A DNA stretch of 64,000 nucleotides from JBHYDC01 sp051861205 (lineage in GTDB: Bacteria > Pseudomonadota > Alphaproteobacteria > Rhizobiales > Pleomorphomonadaceae). Made by a program: the position numbers and the translations under genes. A model generated the notes under the pieces. That model saw only the letters and a list, made by a program, of their open reading frames with translations. It was not told the DNA's origin and did no database searches. Positions 26,352 to 36,120 of the stretch are shown here, in pieces (the stretch's first letter is position 1; each line of letters starts with the position of its first letter). Location: the NCBI GenBank assembly GCA_051861205.1, contig JBHYDC010000002.1, positions 225,405-289,404 of the forward strand. Direction: 5' to 3'.

Positions 26352-27412
26352 TCGTCATGGAAGGGGGCGCCTCTACGCTCGGCACCGATATGGCGCGGGT
26401 CGACACCGTGCTTGCGCCACGGTTCTACACCACCGACCACGAAGCCATGGACAAGCTGGACGTCTCCAGCGTTCGCGCCGAGTGGGACGAGCTGATGGAA
26501 GAGCTTCGCGCCGACGCCAACAAGGGTCATTTCAAGCGCAACGAGGAATTCGACGGCTTCCACATGGAGGACCTGCCGGAGGACTTGCAAAAGGAATTCA
26601 AGGATTTCCTGGTGTCGTCGCTGACCGCGGAATTTTCCGGCTGCGTGCTCTATGCCGAGATCAAGCGGCGGATCACGAGCCCTGAAATCCGCGAGCTGTT
26701 CGGCTTCATGACGCGGGATGAATCGCGCCATGCCGGCTTCATCAACGAAGCGCTGAAAGATGCCGGCATTGGCGTCGATCTGGGGTTCCTGAAGCAGGCG
26801 AAGAAATACACCTACTTCAAGCCGAAGTTCATCTTCTACGCGACCTACCTGTCCGAGAAGATCGGTTATGCCCGTTACATCACGATCTTCCGGCAGTTTG
26901 AGCGCAATCCGGACCTTCGCTTCCACCCGATCTTCAAGTGGTTCGAAAACTGGTGCAACGACGAGTTCCGCCATGGCGAAGCCTTCGCGCTGATCATGCG
27001 GGCGAACCCGAAGCTCCTGTCCGGCCATAACAAGCTGTGGGTGCGCTTCTTCCTGCTCGCCGTGTTCGCCACGATGTATGTGCGCGACCACATGCGGCCG
27101 GCGTTCCACAAGGCGCTGGGCATGCACCCCACGGATTACGACATGAAGGTGCTGCGCCTGACGTCGGAAATCACGCGGCAGGTGTTCCCCTTCACGCTCG
27201 ACCTCGACAACCCGTCGTTCCAGGCCGGGCTCGATCGGCTGTGGCAGCTTGCAGAGCGCGTCGAGGCGGCGAAGATGCAGGGCGGCGTGATCGGCAAGCT
27301 CAAGCAATACGGACTTGCCGCTGCCGCCGCCGCAACCTTCGCACGGCTTTATGTGATGCCGGTCGTGCCGAACGTCGCCCCAAGCAAGGTTCGGCTCGTC
27401 CCCGTTTGGTGA
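26348..27412 (+). CDS. acsF: Mg-protoporphyrin IX monomethyl ester oxidative cyclase (aerobic)
   Basis: Di-iron monooxygenase forming ring E of (bacterio)chlorophyll with O2. The 354-residue protein shows the carboxylate/His iron ligands in LTAEFSGCVLYAEIKRR, RDESRHAGFINEAL and NDEFRHGEAFAL. It is the only cyclase gene in the window: no BchE radical-SAM gene is seen, so pigment synthesis from these genes alone needs oxygen. Coupled to the upstream 98-residue protein by ATGA. Confidence 0.95.
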   Translation: MIVMEGGASTLGTDMARVDTVLAPRFYTTDHEAMDKLDVSSVRAEWDELMEELRADANKGHFKRNEEFDGFHMEDLPEDLQKEFKDFLVSSLTAEFSGCVLYAEIKRRITSPEIRELFGFMTRDESRHAGFINEALKDAGIGVDLGFLKQAKKYTYFKPKFIFYATYLSEKIGYARYITIFRQFERNPDLRFHPIFKWFENWCNDEFRHGEAFALIMRANPKLLSGHNKLWVRFFLLAVFATMYVRDHMRPAFHKALGMHPTDYDMKVLRLTSEITRQVFPFTLDLDNPSFQAGLDRLWQLAERVEAAKMQGGVIGKLKQYGLAAAAAATFARLYVMPVVPNVAPSKVRLVPVW

Positions 27413-27434
27413 CGGCCGTTACGGGAGGATGCCG

Positions 27435-28295
27435 GTGCCCGACGCCGCACTTGCCATCGCGCATGTCATGATCCTCTGGTGGTTCGCCACCGGGGCCATC
27501 CTGTTCCTGGACGGGCTGCCCCGGCACACGGCCCCCTGGACGGTGGCCGGCGCGAGCGTTCTGATGCTGGCGGCCCTCGTGGGCCTTACCAGCATGCGGA
27601 ACGAAACCGGCGTCGGCGCGGCCCACCTCGGCTTTGCCTGCGGGCTGGCCGTGTGGGGCTGGAACGAGGTGTTGTTTCTCACCGGCACCTTGACCGGATC
27701 GCGGCGGACGGCCTGTCCGCCGGGAGCCCGGGGCTGGCGGCGGTTCCGCGTGGCGTCGGAGAGCGTGATCTACCACGAGATCGCGATCGCGCTGTCGGCG
27801 GCCCTGTTGACGGTTCTGCTTTATGATGCGCCGAACCAGATCGGGCTTTGGACCTTCCTGGTTTTGTGGGCGATGCGGCTTTCCGCCAAACTCAACATCT
27901 TCCTCGGGGTGCCCAATCTCGGGGAAAAATTCCTGCCGGATCATCTGGCTTATCTCGCCAGCTACTTCGCCCGGCGGCCGATGAACTTCCTGTTTCCGGT
28001 TTCGATCACGGCGGCGACGCTGGTGTTCGCAGCCATGGTGTTCGAAGCATCCAAGCCCGGCACCTCGGATTTTGAAACGGCCGGGCTTACGATCCTTGCC
28101 ACGCTGATCGCGCTCGCCGTGGTCGAGCATTGGTTCATGGTGATCCCCTTCGATACCGCCGGCCTCTGGCGCTGGGGCTTCAAAAGCCGCGCCGCGCACA
28201 TTCCATCCAAACCATTCCCATCCAAACCATTCGATGACGACACGCCAGCCGGACCACCCGCGCGGCGCCACCCGGAGATGACCCATGGACTATGA
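27435..28295 (+). CDS. puhE: Photosynthetic complex assembly protein PuhE (DUF3623)
   Basis: Polytopic membrane protein (286 residues from the GTG) with about seven hydrophobic helices, thought to act in core-complex assembly or in tetrapyrrole flux. GGGAGG directly abuts an ATG at 27429 but is six bases from the in-frame GTG at 27435, so GTG is preferred; the difference is two residues. The tail contains an exact 15-base tandem duplication (28203-28232) encoding PSKPF twice. Its 3' end overlaps hemA by 11 bases. Confidence 0.88.
   Translation: MPDAALAIAHVMILWWFATGAILFLDGLPRHTAPWTVAGASVLMLAALVGLTSMRNETGVGAAHLGFACGLAVWGWNEVLFLTGTLTGSRRTACPPGARGWRRFRVASESVIYHEIAIALSAALLTVLLYDAPNQIGLWTFLVLWAMRLSAKLNIFLGVPNLGEKFLPDHLAYLASYFARRPMNFLFPVSITAATLVFAAMVFEASKPGTSDFETAGLTILATLIALAVVEHWFMVIPFDTAGLWRWGFKSRAAHIPSKPFPSKPFDDDTPAGPPARRHPEMTHGL
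28203..28232 (+). repeat. 15-bp tandem duplication at the end of puhE
   Basis: Two identical head-to-tail copies of CCATCCAAACCATTC (28203-28217 and 28218-28232). The duplication stays in frame and adds a second PSKPF to the hydrophilic tail. Confidence 0.85.
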
Positions 28296-29499
28296 AGGCT
28301 TCTTCCAAGGCGAACTCGATGGCCTTCGTCGTGAGGGACGCTACCGTGTGTTCGCGGACTTGGAGCGGCATGCCGGCCGGTTCCCGAAAGCGACCCGCCA
28401 TGGTCCGGACGGGCCGCAGGACGTGACCGTCTGGTGCTCGAACGACTATCTGGGCATGGGCCAGCATCCCGACGTGCTGAACGCGATGACCGATGCGATC
28501 AATCGCCACGGCGCAGGCGCGGGCGGCACGCGCAACATCTCCGGCACCAGCCACGCGCATGTGCTCTTGGAGAGCGAACTTGCCGATCTTCACGGCAAGG
28601 AAGCGGCGCTGCTCTTCACCTCCGGCTTCGTGTCCAACTGGGCAGCGCTTGGCACGCTGGCAGCAAAGATTCCGAATTGCGTGGTATTTTCCGACGCCGG
28701 CAACCACGCCTCCATGATCGACGGCATCCGGCATAGCCGGGCGCATAAGCGGGTGTTCCAGCATAACTCGCCGGAGGATCTCGACCGGCAATTGTCGGAG
28801 TTCGACGCCTCGGTGCCCAAGCTCGTGGCCTTTGAGTCGGTTTATTCCATGGACGGCGACATCGCCCCGATCGACGAACTTTGCGACGTCGCCGAAGCGC
28901 ATGGCGCGATGACCTACCTGGACGAGGTACATGCGGTCGGCCTCTACGGCCCGCGCGGCGGCGGCATTTCCGAGCGCGAGGGGATCGCGGACCGGCTGAC
29001 GGTGATCGAGGGTACACTCGGCAAGGCGTTCGGGGTCGTCGGTGGCTATATCGCGGGCTCGGCGGCGATGTGCGATTTCGTGCGCAGCTTCGCAAGCGGC
29101 TTCATCTTCACGACGGCGCTGCCTCCTGCGGTGGCGGCCGGCGCTGCCGCCAGCATCAAGCACCTCAAAGCCAGCAGCGTGGAGCGGCTTCGCCAGCGCG
29201 ACCGGGTGGAGCGGGTGCGAATGATGCTGGACCGGGCGGGCATTCCGCACCTTGATAACCCCAGCCACATCATTCCGGTGATGGTTGGCGACGCCAAGCT
29301 CTGCAAGCAGATCAGCGATCTCCTGCTCGATGCCTACGGAATCTATGTTCAGCCGATCAACTACCCCACGGTGCCGCGCGGCACGGAGCGGCTGCGCATC
29401 ACGCCGTCGCCCTTCCATTCGGACGAGGACATCGACCACCTGATCGGCGCGCTGTCGGCGATCTGGGCGGAAGCGGGCCTTGAGCGGATCGCGGCGTGA
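28285..29499 (+). CDS. hemA: 5-aminolevulinate synthase
   Basis: PLP enzyme condensing glycine and succinyl-CoA to 5-aminolevulinate, the first step to heme and bacteriochlorophyll. The 404-residue protein has WCSNDYLGMGQHP, GTRNISGTSHAH and the PLP lysine in EGTLGKAFG (Lys247). Starts inside the end of puhE. A housekeeping copy may exist elsewhere; this one is tied to the pigment operon. Confidence 0.95.
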   Translation: MDYEGFFQGELDGLRREGRYRVFADLERHAGRFPKATRHGPDGPQDVTVWCSNDYLGMGQHPDVLNAMTDAINRHGAGAGGTRNISGTSHAHVLLESELADLHGKEAALLFTSGFVSNWAALGTLAAKIPNCVVFSDAGNHASMIDGIRHSRAHKRVFQHNSPEDLDRQLSEFDASVPKLVAFESVYSMDGDIAPIDELCDVAEAHGAMTYLDEVHAVGLYGPRGGGISEREGIADRLTVIEGTLGKAFGVVGGYIAGSAAMCDFVRSFASGFIFTTALPPAVAAGAAASIKHLKASSVERLRQRDRVERVRMMLDRAGIPHLDNPSHIIPVMVGDAKLCKQISDLLLDAYGIYVQPINYPTVPRGTERLRITPSPFHSDEDIDHLIGALSAIWAEAGLERIAA

Positions 29500-29524
29500 G
29501 GCCGGGCGGAATGAGGACCATGGC

Positions 29525-30604
29525 ATGTTGAACCGGAACGAGGCGCACCTATCCGCGTCGCAAACGACCGCTCCGGCGCGTAAAGCCGCCTTCCCCTTCT
29601 CCGCGATCGTGGGGCAGGACGAGATGAAGCGTGCGCTTCTGATCGCGGCGGTGGATCCGGGCATCGGCGGTGTGCTGGTGTTCGGCGACCGGGGCACGGG
29701 CAAATCGACGGCGGTGCGGGCGCTTGCCGCGCTGCTGCCGGAGCGGCGCGTGGTCGAGGGCTGCCCCTATGGCTGCGACCCCGGCGACCGGTCCGGACAT
29801 TGCGACCGGTGCCGGAGCGTTGGTCGCGATCAGGTTCTGGAGAGCACCGAGGCCTTCATTCCGGTGGTGGACCTTCCGCTCGGCGCAACGGAAGACCGCG
29901 TCGTCGGCGCGCTCGATCTGGAGCGGGCGCTGACGCTGGGCGAGAAGGCCTTCGAGCCCGGCTTGCTCGCGCGGGCCAACGGCGGGTTCCTCTATATCGA
30001 CGAGGTCAATCTCTTGGAGGACCATCTCGTCGATCTGCTGCTCGATGTGGCGGCGTCGGGCGAAAATGTCGTGGAGCGCGAAGGCCTGAGCGTACGCCAT
30101 CCCGCGCGCTTCGTGCTGATCGGCAGCGGAAACCCGGAAGAGGGCGAGCTTCGGCCGCAGCTTCTCGACCGGTTCGGGCTGTCGGTGGAGGTTTCAACGC
30201 CGACCGATATCAAGACCCGCGTTGAGGTCGTGAAGCGCCGCGAGGCGTTCGAGCGCGACCGGGCGGCCTATGTCGCGTCCTGGCGTGAGGCCGATCTCGA
30301 CATTCGCCGCAAGCTTGTGGCGGCGCGGGCGCGGCTGGAAACCGTTGAGACGTCCGACGCCGCGCTCGAACAGGCGGCGCGGCTCTGCGTCGCGCTCGGC
30401 ACCGACGGGCTTCGCGGCGAGCTGACGCTGATCCGCGCGGCGCGGGCGGTGGCGGCGCTGGAGGGCGATGCGTCCGTGACGGATGCGCATTTGAAGTCCG
30501 TGGCGCCCTCGGCGCTGCGGCACCGGCTGCGGCGCAGCCCGCTCGACGACGTCGGCTCCGGCGCTCGGATTGAACGGGCCCTATCCGAAGTTTTCGCGGG
30601 ATGA
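29525..30604 (+). CDS. bchI: Magnesium chelatase subunit I (AAA ATPase)
   Basis: ATPase ring subunit that drives Mg insertion by BchH. The 359-residue protein has FSAIVGQDEMK, Walker A GDRGTGKST at 54-62, a Cys-rich insertion GCPYGCDPGDR..GHCDRC, Walker B LYIDEVNLL and IGSGNPEEGELRPQLLDRFG. GAGGA lies seven bases before the ATG. Stop overlaps bchD (ATGA). Confidence 0.95.
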   Translation: MLNRNEAHLSASQTTAPARKAAFPFSAIVGQDEMKRALLIAAVDPGIGGVLVFGDRGTGKSTAVRALAALLPERRVVEGCPYGCDPGDRSGHCDRCRSVGRDQVLESTEAFIPVVDLPLGATEDRVVGALDLERALTLGEKAFEPGLLARANGGFLYIDEVNLLEDHLVDLLLDVAASGENVVEREGLSVRHPARFVLIGSGNPEEGELRPQLLDRFGLSVEVSTPTDIKTRVEVVKRREAFERDRAAYVASWREADLDIRRKLVAARARLETVETSDAALEQAARLCVALGTDGLRGELTLIRAARAVAALEGDASVTDAHLKSVAPSALRHRLRRSPLDDVGSGARIERALSEVFAG

Positions 30605-32388
30605 ACGAGGCGCCCGAACCACGGTCCCCCTTCGACGACGTGCTGGCCGCGGCGGCGCTGGTTGCGGTGGATCCGGTCGGGCTTGGTGGCGTGGTCGTGC
30701 GCGGATCGGCCGGTCCGGTGCGGGATCATTGGTTTTCGGATTTGGAGCGGCTTATCCCGAAGGGCACGCCGATGCGGCGCGTTCCGGCAGCGGTGGCCGA
30801 CGACCGGCTGATCGGCGGGCTCGATCTGACAGGCACGCTCAACGCGCGGCGGCCGGTGTTTCAATCAGGACTTCTGGCCGAGGCGGACGGCGGGCTGGTC
30901 GTGCTCGCCATGGCCGAACGGCTGCCCGCAGGCGCAGCGGCGCGGATTGCTGCGGCGATGGACGGCGCGGATCTTCTTCTTCGCCCGGACGGATCGCTCG
31001 CCGCACTCGGCGCCGGTATCGGCGTGATCGCGCTCGACGAGGGGATCGACGACGACGAGCGGCCGGCGGCGGGGCTCTCAGACCGGCTGGCGCTCGGGGT
31101 GGATATCACGCGGTTCCGGCTCTCCGATCTGACGCTTTCGCCCTATGACGCGGACGACGTGGCGGATGCGCGGGGCCGGCTTGGCGCCGTCGTGATGCCG
31201 GATGGATTGGTTGTGGCGCTGGCGGAAGCGTCTGATGCCTTCGGCGTGAATTCGCCGCGCGTGCTGGTTTTAGCATGCCGGGCGGCGCGGGCGTCGGCGG
31301 CGCTCGGCGGGCGCGCGGTGGCGGGCCAGGAGGACGCGGAACTGGCGGCGCGGCTGGTGTTTTCGCACCGGGCGACACGGATTCCAGCGCCCCAGTCTGA
31401 ACCCGAGACGGCCGATGAGGCGGACGAGCTGGACCAACGGCCGGAGGACTTCGACAACGCGTTCGACGCCAAGAATGAGAGTGACGACGCGGGTTCGGAG
31501 GTTTCCTCCGAGGTCGTCGTGGAAGCCGCCGCAAGCGCGCTGCCAAGGGATTTGCTGCAACGGCTGGCGGCGGGTTTGCCCGCGCGGGTTCGCCGCGCCT
31601 CGGACGGGCGGGCGGGCGCAGCGCGGGCGTCGCAGAGCCGGGGGCGGCCGATCGGCGCCCGGTCCGGCTCGCTGCGCGGCGGGCTGCGGCTCGATGTGGT
31701 CGAGACGCTGCGGGCGGCCGCGCCCTGGCAGGGTATCCGGCGGGCGCAAGCGGCGCCGGGAACCGAGCGGCCGGGCGTGCTCGTGCGGCCCGGCGACATC
31801 AGGATCAAGCGTTATGTGCGCGAAACACGGACGGCGACGATCTTCGTCGTCGACGCGTCGGGATCCTCCGCGCTGCATCGCCTCGGCGAGGCGAAGGGCG
31901 CGGTGGAACTGGTGCTCGCCGATTGCTATGTGCGGCGCGACCGGGTGGCGCTGATCGCGTTTCGAGGCAAGGCCGCCGAAGTCGTGCTGCCGCCGACGGG
32001 GTCGCTGACCCGCGCCAAGCGGTTGCTGGGGGCAATGCCCGGCGGGGGCGGCACGCCGCTCGCCTCGGCGGTGGATGCGGCTTTGATATTGGCGGCCGAC
32101 GTCAAACGGCGGGGCGAACAGCCCTCCGTGGTGTTTCTGACGGACGGACAGGCCAACGTCGCGCGCGACGGGACGGGCGGACGGGCAAGGGCCGGCGAGG
32201 AGGCAATGGCCGCCGCGCGCGGCTTTAGGGCGGCCGGGATTTCCGCGCTGGTGCTGGATACAGCCGTGCGGCCGGACGAGCGGACGCGTCGCTTCGCCGA
32301 TGCGTTGGGGGCGTCGTATCTGGCGATGCCGCTGGCCAATGCCGGGCGGCTCGCGGCCGAAGTGAAGGCCCGCACGGCGCGGGGCTGA
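30601..32388 (+). CDS. bchD: Magnesium chelatase subunit D
   Basis: Platform subunit linking BchI and BchH. The 595-residue protein has an N-terminal degenerate AAA-like domain (to about residue 250), an acidic linker (about 260-305, rich in Asp/Glu), a basic region, and a C-terminal integrin-I (VWA) domain with the metal-binding DASGSSA at about 417-423 and FLTDGQANV. Coupled to bchI by a 4-base overlap. A 226-base gap without a clear gene separates it from bchO. Confidence 0.94.
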   Translation: MNEAPEPRSPFDDVLAAAALVAVDPVGLGGVVVRGSAGPVRDHWFSDLERLIPKGTPMRRVPAAVADDRLIGGLDLTGTLNARRPVFQSGLLAEADGGLVVLAMAERLPAGAAARIAAAMDGADLLLRPDGSLAALGAGIGVIALDEGIDDDERPAAGLSDRLALGVDITRFRLSDLTLSPYDADDVADARGRLGAVVMPDGLVVALAEASDAFGVNSPRVLVLACRAARASAALGGRAVAGQEDAELAARLVFSHRATRIPAPQSEPETADEADELDQRPEDFDNAFDAKNESDDAGSEVSSEVVVEAAASALPRDLLQRLAAGLPARVRRASDGRAGAARASQSRGRPIGARSGSLRGGLRLDVVETLRAAAPWQGIRRAQAAPGTERPGVLVRPGDIRIKRYVRETRTATIFVVDASGSSALHRLGEAKGAVELVLADCYVRRDRVALIAFRGKAAEVVLPPTGSLTRAKRLLGAMPGGGGTPLASAVDAALILAADVKRRGEQPSVVFLTDGQANVARDGTGGRARAGEEAMAAARGFRAAGISALVLDTAVRPDERTRRFADALGASYLAMPLANAGRLAAEVKARTARG

Positions 32389-32614
32389 GCGGGTTTGGTG
32401 GGCTAGGCCATTGGCGCTCACCGACGCAGGGGTTCCTCGGCCGCCGGAGCGGAACCTGGGGCGAGGTTCGCTGTTGTTCGTTGCTTGCTTGCGCGATCGG
32501 GCGCGCCACTTTGTTTGTTATCGCCGGCGCACCAGCGACAACGCGGGCCGGCGATTTGGGAGTGTCGGGATGCCGGGCGAGTGCCGCGCCGGATCCATTT
32601 GGAGCCGCTTTTGC

Positions 32615-33580
32615 ATGATGACGGGCACGCCGCACCACCACGTTCTGCCACGCGCCTCCGCGAGCGCACCCGGCCCGGCTGATCGCGCCGCCCCGCTCGT
32701 GTTCGAGCAGGACGGGCGGGACTGGCCGAACCGGGCGGCGAGCCGGATGGTTTCGGCCGGCGGGCTGACGTGGCATGTGCAGGTGATGGGCGAGGGGCCT
32801 GTGGCGCTGCTCGTGCACGGCACGGGCGCCTCCACCCATTCTTTCGCGGCACTGATGCCGCTGCTCGCGCGCAAGTTCACCGTGGTGTCCTTCGATCTGC
32901 CGGGGCACGCGTTCACCGGCGCGCTTCCTGCCCACCGGATGACGCTGCCTGAGATGTCGGTGGCGATCGGGGCGCTGCTCGACACGCTCGGCCTGAAACC
33001 GGAAATCGCGGTCGGGCATTCGGCGGGGGCGGCGATCCTGATCCAGTTGTGCCTGGATGGCCGGATCGATCCGCGCGTGCTGATCAGCCTCAACGGGGCG
33101 CTCTTGTCGTTTCAGGGCTTGGCCGGCCAGATCTTTTCGCCGCTTGCCAAGGTGCTTGCGCGCAACCCCCTCGTGCCGCGCCTCTTCGCGTGGCGGGCCA
33201 GCGACGACCGGGCGTTCGAGCGGCTGGTGTCGCAAACCGGCTCTACGCTTGGACCGGCGGAAAAGGGATTTTATCAGCGCCTTTCCAGCAATCGCGGCCA
33301 TATCGCCGCCGCGCTTGCGATGATGGCCGGATGGGATCTCGACCGGCTGCAGCGCGCCTATGGGCGGCTGCGCGTGCCCGTCGTGCTGGTCGCGGGCGGG
33401 CGCGATACCATGGTTCCGCCCGATCAAGCGTTCCGGGCCCATGATCTCATTCCAGGCTCGCAGGTCGTGACGCTGCGCCGCCTCGGGCATCTCGCCCATG
33501 AAGAATCGCCCGGCGAAATCGCGTCCGTGATCGAGACGGCGGCGGCGACGCACGGCGTGTTCGGGAGTGCCGCGGCATGA
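32615..33580 (+). CDS. bchO: Mg-chelatase-associated alpha/beta hydrolase BchO
   Basis: Alpha/beta hydrolase always found next to bchID, role in Mg-chelation still unclear. The 321-residue version has the oxyanion region LLVHGTGASTHSF, the nucleophile elbow GHSAGAAI and the C-terminal His in RLGHLAHEE. Start is uncertain: the ATG pair at 32615/32618 has GGAG ten bases upstream, but conserved sequence begins about 30 residues later. Stop overlaps the crtI start. Confidence 0.85.
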   Translation: MMTGTPHHHVLPRASASAPGPADRAAPLVFEQDGRDWPNRAASRMVSAGGLTWHVQVMGEGPVALLVHGTGASTHSFAALMPLLARKFTVVSFDLPGHAFTGALPAHRMTLPEMSVAIGALLDTLGLKPEIAVGHSAGAAILIQLCLDGRIDPRVLISLNGALLSFQGLAGQIFSPLAKVLARNPLVPRLFAWRASDDRAFERLVSQTGSTLGPAEKGFYQRLSSNRGHIAAALAMMAGWDLDRLQRAYGRLRVPVVLVAGGRDTMVPPDQAFRAHDLIPGSQVVTLRRLGHLAHEESPGEIASVIETAAATHGVFGSAAA

Positions 33581-35112
33581 CGATGGCTCGGTCCCCTCAA
33601 AGCTTCGCGCCCGGCTCGGCCGACCGGCGGCCCCATGCTGTGGTGATCGGCAGTGGCTTCGGCGGTCTGGCGGCGGCGGTGCGCCTCGGCGCGCGCGGCT
33701 ACCGGGTGACCGTGCTCGAACGCGGCGACAGCCCCGGCGGACGCGCGGCCGTGACGGTGCAGGACGGCTTCGTGTTCGACATGGGCCCGACGATCGTGAC
33801 CGCGCCCTTCCTGTTCGAGGAGCTTTGGGCGCTGTGCGGGCGCACCCTTTCCGACGACGTGGATCTGCGCCCCCTCGACCCGTTCTACCGCATCATCTTC
33901 GACGACGGCTCCTGGTTCGATTGCTCAGCCGACGCGGCCCGCATGCGGGCGGAGGTGGCGCGGCTGTCGCCGGGCGACGTCGAGGGCTATGAGCGCTTCC
34001 TGAAGCAGAGCGAGGCGATTTTCAAGGTCGGATTCGAGCAGCTTTCGGCCGTGCCTTTCAGCCACATCACCGACATGCTGCGGGTGCTGCCGGATCTCTT
34101 GAAGCTTTCGGCCTGGCGCTCGGTGGATGCGTCGGTTTCGGCCTATGTGCGCGATCCCCGGCTGCAACAGGCGCTGGGGTTCCACCCGCTTTTCATCGGC
34201 GGCAACCCTTTCTCCGCGACGTCCGTGCTCATCCTGATCGCGTTTCTCGAACGCAAATGGGGCGTGCATTTCGCGATGGGCGGGACGGGGCGGCTGGTAT
34301 CCGGGCTCGTCGGCTTGATCGAGGGGCAGGGCAACCGGCTGCGGCTTCAAGCCGATGTGGCGGAAATCACCGTCGAGCACGGCCGGGCGACGGGCGTGCT
34401 GCTGGCGGATGGCGAGCGGATCGCGGCGGATGTGGTGGTGTCGAATGCGGACAGCGCCTTCACCTATCGCACGCTGATCCCGGCCTCGGCCCGGCGGCGC
34501 TGGACCGACCGCAAGCTCGACCGTGCGCGCTATTCCATGAGCCTCTTCGTCTGGTATTTCGGGACGAACCGGCGCTATCCGGACGTGCAGCACCACACCA
34601 TCCTGATGGGTCCGCGCTACAAGGACCTTCTCACCGACATCTTCAAGCGCAAGGTGCTGGCGGAGGATTTCAGCCTCTATCTCCACCGCCCGACCGCGAC
34701 CGATCCTTCGATGGCGCCCCCCGGCGGCGAAAGCTTTTATGTGCTCTCGCCCGTGCCCAATCTCGACGGCGCGACCGATTGGGGCGAGACGGCCGAAATC
34801 TATCGCCGGAAGATTGCGGCGCATCTGGAAGCCACGCTCCTGCCGGGCCTTGGCGATGCGGTTGTGACGTCGAAGATGTTCACGCCCGACGATTTCGCGA
34901 CACGGCTGCTGGCGCCGCGCGGGGCCGCCTTCGGGCTGGAACCGATCCTCCTGCAGTGCGCCTGGTTCCGTCCGCATAACAAAAGCGAGGATATCGACCG
35001 GCTCTACCTCGTCGGCGCGGGAACGCATCCCGGCGCGGGGCTGCCCGGTGTTCTCTCCTCCGCCAAGATCCTCGATGCCGTGGTGCCCCATGCTGATGCT
35101 CTCAAGCCGTGA
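33577..35112 (+). CDS. crtI: Phytoene desaturase
   Basis: FAD enzyme that desaturates phytoene stepwise to neurosporene or lycopene. The 511-residue protein begins with the dinucleotide fold VVIGSGFGGLAAAVRLGARG, then ERGDSPGGRA, and ends with the carotenoid dehydrogenase signature YLVGAGTHPGAGLPGV. ATGA overlap with bchO; its own 3' end overlaps crtB by 23 bases. No separate promoter was seen between bchO and crtI. Confidence 0.95.
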   Translation: MTMARSPQSFAPGSADRRPHAVVIGSGFGGLAAAVRLGARGYRVTVLERGDSPGGRAAVTVQDGFVFDMGPTIVTAPFLFEELWALCGRTLSDDVDLRPLDPFYRIIFDDGSWFDCSADAARMRAEVARLSPGDVEGYERFLKQSEAIFKVGFEQLSAVPFSHITDMLRVLPDLLKLSAWRSVDASVSAYVRDPRLQQALGFHPLFIGGNPFSATSVLILIAFLERKWGVHFAMGGTGRLVSGLVGLIEGQGNRLRLQADVAEITVEHGRATGVLLADGERIAADVVVSNADSAFTYRTLIPASARRRWTDRKLDRARYSMSLFVWYFGTNRRYPDVQHHTILMGPRYKDLLTDIFKRKVLAEDFSLYLHRPTATDPSMAPPGGESFYVLSPVPNLDGATDWGETAEIYRRKIAAHLEATLLPGLGDAVVTSKMFTPDDFATRLLAPRGAAFGLEPILLQCAWFRPHNKSEDIDRLYLVGAGTHPGAGLPGVLSSAKILDAVVPHADALKP

Positions 35113-36112
35113 TCTCAGGGTCTGCCGCGACCGGCTTCGCGCGGGGTCGCGGTCGTTCTACGCGGCATCGCTGATGCTGCCCCGGCGCGTGCGCGATCCG
35201 GCGACGGCGCTCTATGCCTTCTGCCGCGACGCCGACGACCGGGTGGACGGCAGCGCCGATCCGGCGGCTGCCCTTGCCGGGCTTCACGGCCGGGTCGAGC
35301 GGGCCTATGCGGGCCAGCCGGCGGACGATCCCGTCGACCGGGCGCTTGCCGATACGGTGGCGCGCTACGACGTGCCGCGCGTTCTCGTGGACGCTTTGCT
35401 CGAAGGCTTCGCGTGGGATGCCGAGGGGCGGCGCTATGCCGATCTGGCCGACCTTGAAGCCTATGCGGTGCGTGTCGCGGGCGTTGTCGGCATCATGATG
35501 GCCGTCTTGATGGGGCGGCGGTCGGCGGCGGTTCTGAGCCGCGCCTGCGACCTTGGGATCGCGATGCAGCTCACCAACATCGCGCGCGACGTCGGGGAAG
35601 ATGCGGCGGCGGGGCGGGTGTACTTGCCCGAAAACTGGCTAACCGAGGCGCGGATCGAGCGGGCCGACCTGATCGACGGCAGCGCCGATCCAGCCGCCGT
35701 CGCCGAAGTGGTAAGGCGCCTGCTCGGCGCGGCCGAGGTTTATTATGGCCTTTCGGTTTCCGGCATCAACGCTCTTCCGGCCGACTGCCGTCCCGCGATC
35801 CGGGCGGCCGGGCTGATCTACCGCGAGATCGGGCGCGAAGTGGAGCGCGCGGGCTTTGACAGCCTGACGCGCCGGGCGGTTGTTTCCGGGCGGCGCAAGA
35901 TCGCGCTGCTCGCGCAAGCCTGGACGATGGCGGAGCGAGTTTCCGGCCTTCCGTCCACCATGGCCGCATCGTCCGCGACGGCCCTGGTCGAGGCTGCGGC
36001 CGTGGGCGCTATCGGCGGCGAGGACGGGCGGATCGGCTGGGTTCTCGACCTCTTTTCCGCGCTCGATCAGCGGGACCGCCATCGGCGGTCGGGCATCACG
36101 GCGAGCGCTTGA
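35090..36112 (+). CDS. crtB: Phytoene synthase
   Basis: Condenses two geranylgeranyl diphosphates to phytoene. The 340-residue protein has SRSFYAASLMLP, the first Asp-rich motif YAFCRDADDRVD and the second NIARDVGEDAAAGRVYLPENW. Two in-frame ATGs (35090, 35096) lie within the end of crtI; either start is possible. Followed after eight bases by a 48-residue membrane protein gene. Confidence 0.94.
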   Translation: MLMLSSRDLRVCRDRLRAGSRSFYAASLMLPRRVRDPATALYAFCRDADDRVDGSADPAAALAGLHGRVERAYAGQPADDPVDRALADTVARYDVPRVLVDALLEGFAWDAEGRRYADLADLEAYAVRVAGVVGIMMAVLMGRRSAAVLSRACDLGIAMQLTNIARDVGEDAAAGRVYLPENWLTEARIERADLIDGSADPAAVAEVVRRLLGAAEVYYGLSVSGINALPADCRPAIRAAGLIYREIGREVERAGFDSLTRRAVVSGRRKIALLAQAWTMAERVSGLPSTMAASSATALVEAAAVGAIGGEDGRIGWVLDLFSALDQRDRHRRSGITASA

Positions 36113-36120
36113 GGATCGAA

